This document shows positions 60,522 to 64,000 of a stretch of 64,000 nt of DNA, piece after piece. A model generated the notes under the pieces. The model searched no databases. It worked only from the letters and a program-made list of their open reading frames with translations, and was not told the origin of the DNA. How positions within the stretch are numbered: the first letter of the stretch is position 1; each line of letters opens with the position of its first letter. Source of the DNA: Pseudomonas marginalis (lineage in GTDB: Bacteria; Pseudomonadota; Gammaproteobacteria; Pseudomonadales; Pseudomonadaceae). The position numbers were made by a program, and so were the translations under genes. The stretch spans positions 372,001 to 436,000 of the forward strand of contig NZ_FNSU01000004.1 in NCBI RefSeq assembly GCF_900105325.1, written 5' to 3'.

Positions 60522-62171
60522 TTACAGCAGGATGGTGCGGATGTCGTTCAGCAACTGGCTCAGGCGCTGGGTGAAGCGTGCAGCAGCCGCGCCGTTGATC
60601 ACACGGTGATCGTAGGACAACGACAGTGGCAGCATCAGCTTCGGCTGGAACGCTTTACCGTCCCAGACTGGCTGGATGGTGGCCTTGGAAACACCCAGGA
60701 TCGCCACTTCCGGCGCGTTGACGATTGGCGTGAAGCCCGTACCGCCAATGTGACCGAGGCTGGAGATGGTGAAGCACGCGCCTTGCATGTCGTCTGCGGT
60801 GAGCTTCTTGTCACGGGCCTTGGCAGCCAGTGCAGCCGCTTCGGCAGCGAGTTGCAGCAGGCTCTTCTGGTCGACGTTCTTGATGACCGGTACCAGCAGG
60901 CCATCCGGCGTGTCGACGGCAAAACCAATGTGCACGTACTTCTTGCGAATGATCGCCTTGCCGCTTGGCGCCAGCGAACTGTTGAAGTCCGGCAGCTCCT
61001 TGAGCAGGTGCGCACAGGCCTTGAGCAGCAGCGGCAGCACGGTCAGTTTCACGCCGGCCTTCTCGGCCACGGCTTTCTGCGCAACGCGGAAAGCTTCCAG
61101 GTCGGTGATGTCGGCTTGGTCGAACTGGGTCACGTGCGGAATGTTCAGCCAGCTGCGATGCAGGCTCGACGCGCCGATTTGCATCAGGCGGGTCATCGGC
61201 ACTTCTTCGGTCTCGCCGAAGCGGCTGAAGTCCACCACCGGGATCGGTGGAATGCCCGCGCCGCCAGTAGCAGTGCCGGCAGCCGGAGCTTCCTTGGCTT
61301 TGTGCATCATGGCTTTGACGTAGACCTGCACGTCTTCCTTCAGCACGCGACCGTGTGGGCCAGTGGCCGACACAGCGTTCAGCTCGACGCCGAACTCACG
61401 GGCCAGTTGACGTACCGCCGGGCCAGCGTGAACCTTGGCACCGCTTGGCGCAGGTGCAGCAGCAGGGGCCGGAGCGGCCTCGGCTTTTGCAGCAGGCGCA
61501 GGTGCGGCAGCGGCCGGTGCAGCTTCAGCCTTTGCCGCAGCCGGAGCGGCCGCAGGGGCTGGAGCGGCAGCAGGTGCAGCGCCTTGTACTTTCAGCTTGA
61601 GGATGAAGTCGCCAGTGCCGACTTCGTCTTCCAGCTTGACCGCGATGCTTTCCACAATGCCGGCAGCCGGCGATGGGATTTCCATGGAGGCCTTGTCGGA
61701 CTCCAGGGTGATCAGCGACTGGTCGGCTTCGACGGTGTCGCCGACCTTGACCAGCAGCTCGATGATCTTGGCCTTGCCCGACGAACCGATGTCCGGAACA
61801 TGAATGTCCTGGACAGTCGCTGCGGCTGGAGCAGCCGCCGGGGCTGCAGGAGCCTCGGCAGCAGCGGCAGGTTTTTCCGCGGCAGGCGCCGGTGCAGCAG
61901 CGGCAGCAGGTGCCGCCGCAGGGGCCGCATCAGCGGCACCTTCGATTTCCAGTTCCAGCAGTTCGTCGCCTTCTTTCAGGCGGTCGCCCAGCTTCACTTT
62001 CAGGCTCTTGACCACGCCGGCCTTGGGAGCAGGGATTTCCATGCTCGCCTTGTCCGATTCCAGGGTCAGGATGCTCTGGTCGGCTTCGACGGTGTCGCCG
62101 ACCTTCACAAACAGCTCGATTACTTCACCTTCACCGCTGCCGATGTCAGGTACGCGAATGAGTTCGCTCAC
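60522..62171 (-). CDS. aceF: Pyruvate dehydrogenase E2, dihydrolipoamide acetyltransferase
   Basis: The 549-residue E2 core passes the acetyl group from E1 to CoA. It has two lipoyl domains, each with a lipoylated Lys in ESDKASMEIP (about residues 42 and 160), Ala/Pro-rich flexible linkers, an E1/E3-binding domain (AGPAVRQLAREFGVELNAVSATGPHGRVL) and the catalytic domain with His-Asp in SYDHRVINGAAAARF at the C-terminus. It starts 11 bases after the aceE stop. Confidence 0.96.
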   Translation of the reverse strand: MSELIRVPDIGSGEGEVIELFVKVGDTVEADQSILTLESDKASMEIPAPKAGVVKSLKVKLGDRLKEGDELLELEIEGAADAAPAAAPAAAAAPAPAAEKPAAAAEAPAAPAAAPAAATVQDIHVPDIGSSGKAKIIELLVKVGDTVEADQSLITLESDKASMEIPSPAAGIVESIAVKLEDEVGTGDFILKLKVQGAAPAAAPAPAAAPAAAKAEAAPAAAAPAPAAKAEAAPAPAAAPAPSGAKVHAGPAVRQLAREFGVELNAVSATGPHGRVLKEDVQVYVKAMMHKAKEAPAAGTATGGAGIPPIPVVDFSRFGETEEVPMTRLMQIGASSLHRSWLNIPHVTQFDQADITDLEAFRVAQKAVAEKAGVKLTVLPLLLKACAHLLKELPDFNSSLAPSGKAIIRKKYVHIGFAVDTPDGLLVPVIKNVDQKSLLQLAAEAAALAAKARDKKLTADDMQGACFTISSLGHIGGTGFTPIVNAPEVAILGVSKATIQPVWDGKAFQPKLMLPLSLSYDHRVINGAAAARFTQRLSQLLNDIRTILL

Positions 62172-62182
62172 AAAAAATCTCC

Positions 62183-64000
62183 TCAGCAGTCCAGTGGGTT
62201 GCGTTTTTCCGGGTTGATCCCGAACTTGACGATAGCGTCAGCTACCACCTTGGGTTCGATCTCACCGCGGTCAGCCAAGGCTTCCAGGGCTGCCAACACC
62301 ACGAAGTGACGGTCGACTTCGAAGAAGTGACGCAGCTTCTTGCGGCTGTCACTGCGACCGAAACCGTCGGTGCCCAGGACTTTGAATTCCTTGGACGGGA
62401 CCCACTGGCGAATTTGTTCAGCAAACAGTTTCATGTAGTCGGTAGAGGCAATGACTGGACCTTTACGGCCGGCCAGGCACTCTTCGACATAGCTCTGCGC
62501 AGGCTTCTGGCCCGGGTGCAGGCGGTTGTTGCGCTCTACGGCCAGGCCGTCGCGACGCAGTTCGTTGAAGCTGGTAACGCTCCAGACGTCGGCGCCGACG
62601 TTGAACTCTTCACGCAGGATCTTCGCCGCTTCACGGACTTCACGCAGGATGGTGCCGGAGCCCATCAGCTGCACGTGGTGCGCCGCTTCCTTGGTGTCTT
62701 CTTCGAGCAGGTACATGCCCTTGATGATGCCTTCTTCCACGCCGGCCGGCATGGCTGGCTGCTGGTAGGACTCGTTCATCACGGTGATGTAGTAGAAAAC
62801 GTCCTGCTGCTCTTCGGTCATCTTCTTCATGCCGTCCTGGATGATCACCGCCAGCTCATAGCCGTAGGTTGGATCAAAGGTGCGGCAGTTCGGGATGGTG
62901 GCAGCCAGGATGTGGCTGTGACCGTCTTCGTGTTGCAGGCCTTCGCCGTTCAGTGTGGTACGGCCGGCGGTACCGCCGATCAGGAAACCACGGGTACGGC
63001 TGTCGCCCGCTGCCCAAGCCAGGTCGCCGATACGCTGGAAGCCGAACATCGAGTAGAAGATGTAGAACGGCAGCATCGGCTGGTTGTGGCTGGAGTACGA
63101 AGTGCCGGCAGCGATGAAGGAGCTCATGGCGCCCGCTTCGTTGATGCCTTCTTCGAGGATCTGGCCCTTCTTGTCTTCCTTGTAGAACATCACCTGGTCT
63201 TTATCGACTGGCTCGTAGAGCTGGCCGACGGAGGAGTAGATGCCCAACTGGCGGAACATGCCTTCCATACCGAAGGTACGGGCTTCGTCCGGGATGATCG
63301 GGACGATACGCGAGCCGATTTCCTTGTCCTTGACCAGCTGCGCGAGGATCCGCACGAAGGCCATGGTGGTGGAGATTTCACGGTCGCCCGAGCCGTCCAG
63401 GATTGCCTTGAGGGTATCCAGCGGAGGTGTAGGGATGTTGAAGCTCTTGGCGCGGCGCTGTGGCACGAAACCGCCCAGTGCGGTACGACGCTCGCTCAGG
63501 TAGCGGGCTTCGGCGCTGTTCGGCTCCGGCTTGAAGAACGGCAGGTTCTCCAGCTCTTCGTCCTTGACCGGGATGTCGAAGCGGTCGCGGAACAGCTTCA
63601 GGCTTTCAACATCAACCTTCTTGGTGTTGTGCGCAGTGTTTTTCGCTTCGCCGGCACCGGTGCCATAACCCTTGATGGTCTTGGCCAGGATGACGGTCGG
63701 TTGTTCTTTGTGGTTGACCGCTTCGTGGTACGCCGCATAGACCTTGTACGGGTCGTGGCCGCCACGGTTGAGTTTCCAGATCTCGTCGTCGGACAGGTCG
63801 GCAACCATCGCCTTGAGTTCAGGCGTGTTGAAGAAATGTTCACGTACGAACGCGCCGTCTTTGGCCTTGTAGTTCTGGTACTCGCCGTCGATGACTTCGT
63901 CCATGCGACGTTGCAGGATACCGTCGACGTCCTTGGCCAGCAGTGGGTCCCAGAAACGGCCCCAGATGACCTTGGTCACGTTCCACTGGGCACCGCGGAA
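62183..64000 (-). CDS. aceE: Pyruvate dehydrogenase E1 component, C-terminal part
   Basis: The gene runs off the right edge: codons are open from base 64000 to the stop at 62183, giving 605 residues of an enzyme of about 880. It decarboxylates pyruvate with thiamine diphosphate and feeds the lipoyl group of AceF. The C-terminal half is present, including KTIKGYGTGAGE, IPDEARTFGMEGMFRQLGI, GRTTLNGEGLQHEDGHSH and VLGTDGFGRSDSR. It is followed by aceF after 11 bases. Confidence 0.95.
   Translation of the reverse strand, partial: FRGAQWNVTKVIWGRFWDPLLAKDVDGILQRRMDEVIDGEYQNYKAKDGAFVREHFFNTPELKAMVADLSDDEIWKLNRGGHDPYKVYAAYHEAVNHKEQPTVILAKTIKGYGTGAGEAKNTAHNTKKVDVESLKLFRDRFDIPVKDEELENLPFFKPEPNSAEARYLSERRTALGGFVPQRRAKSFNIPTPPLDTLKAILDGSGDREISTTMAFVRILAQLVKDKEIGSRIVPIIPDEARTFGMEGMFRQLGIYSSVGQLYEPVDKDQVMFYKEDKKGQILEEGINEAGAMSSFIAAGTSYSSHNQPMLPFYIFYSMFGFQRIGDLAWAAGDSRTRGFLIGGTAGRTTLNGEGLQHEDGHSHILAATIPNCRTFDPTYGYELAVIIQDGMKKMTEEQQDVFYYITVMNESYQQPAMPAGVEEGIIKGMYLLEEDTKEAAHHVQLMGSGTILREVREAAKILREEFNVGADVWSVTSFNELRRDGLAVERNNRLHPGQKPAQSYVEECLAGRKGPVIASTDYMKLFAEQIRQWVPSKEFKVLGTDGFGRSDSRKKLRHFFEVDRHFVVLAALEALADRGEIEPKVVADAIVKFGINPEKRNPLDC

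Overview
The window is chromosomal DNA from a Pseudomonas, most likely of the P. fluorescens group. The evidence is high-GC coding, the syntenic blocks aroB-damX-like-gltB-gltD-hemE and msrA-dipA-aceF-aceE, a putA/putP divergent pair, and many copies of short REP palindromes of the kind abundant in fluorescent pseudomonads. No rRNA, tRNA, CRISPR array, transposase or integrase was seen. Both ends cut through genes (aroB at the left, aceE at the right).

Layout. Positions 1-9307 hold a housekeeping block: the aroB end, a DamX-like SPOR protein, both glutamate synthase subunits and hemE. Positions 9503-12325 hold a cytochrome b561 and a divergent YnfM-type exporter with its LysR regulator. Positions 12436-30056 are one long minus-strand array of about 20 tightly packed, mostly overlapping genes. 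It has the content and order of an aryl polyene (APE) pigment cluster: chain-length factor, acyltransferase, two ACPs, membrane protein, AMP-ligase fused to a dehydratase, glycosyltransferase, LpxL-like acyltransferase, aromatic amino acid ammonia-lyase, thioesterase, LolA-like carrier, MMPL exporter, halogenase-like flavoprotein, methyltransferase, lipoprotein, then ketosynthase, dehydratase, ketoreductase, ketosynthase and a last lipoprotein. These genes would make an aryl starter, extend it by a type II PKS, decorate it, acylate it and export it to the outer membrane.

Positions 30394-34071 carry an orphan ParA ATPase, trxC, a HigBA-type toxin-antitoxin pair with apparent operators, and selO. 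Positions 34120-43848 carry mscK, a K+/H+ antiporter, a chemoreceptor, a small ZapB-like/ZapA-like pair and a large acyl-CoA dehydrogenase. Positions 44001-49899 are putA and putP around a shared control region with five GTTGCA-type sites.

Positions 49996-54446 look like a small type VI secretion island. A vgrG and a DUF4123 adaptor gene face away from a more A/T-rich pair encoding a glycine-zipper putative pore-forming effector and an overlapping small membrane protein, its likely immunity partner. This pair is the best candidate here for an undescribed system. Positions 54432-64000 return to core genes: metY, rlmJ, msrA, the c-di-GMP phosphodiesterase gene dipA, and the pyruvate dehydrogenase genes aceF and aceE.

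REP elements of several sequence types sit between genes as single hairpins, as pairs (REPIN-like), as a four-unit 18-bp tandem array, as a nested palindrome, and in one case inside the signal-peptide region of the lolA-like gene.
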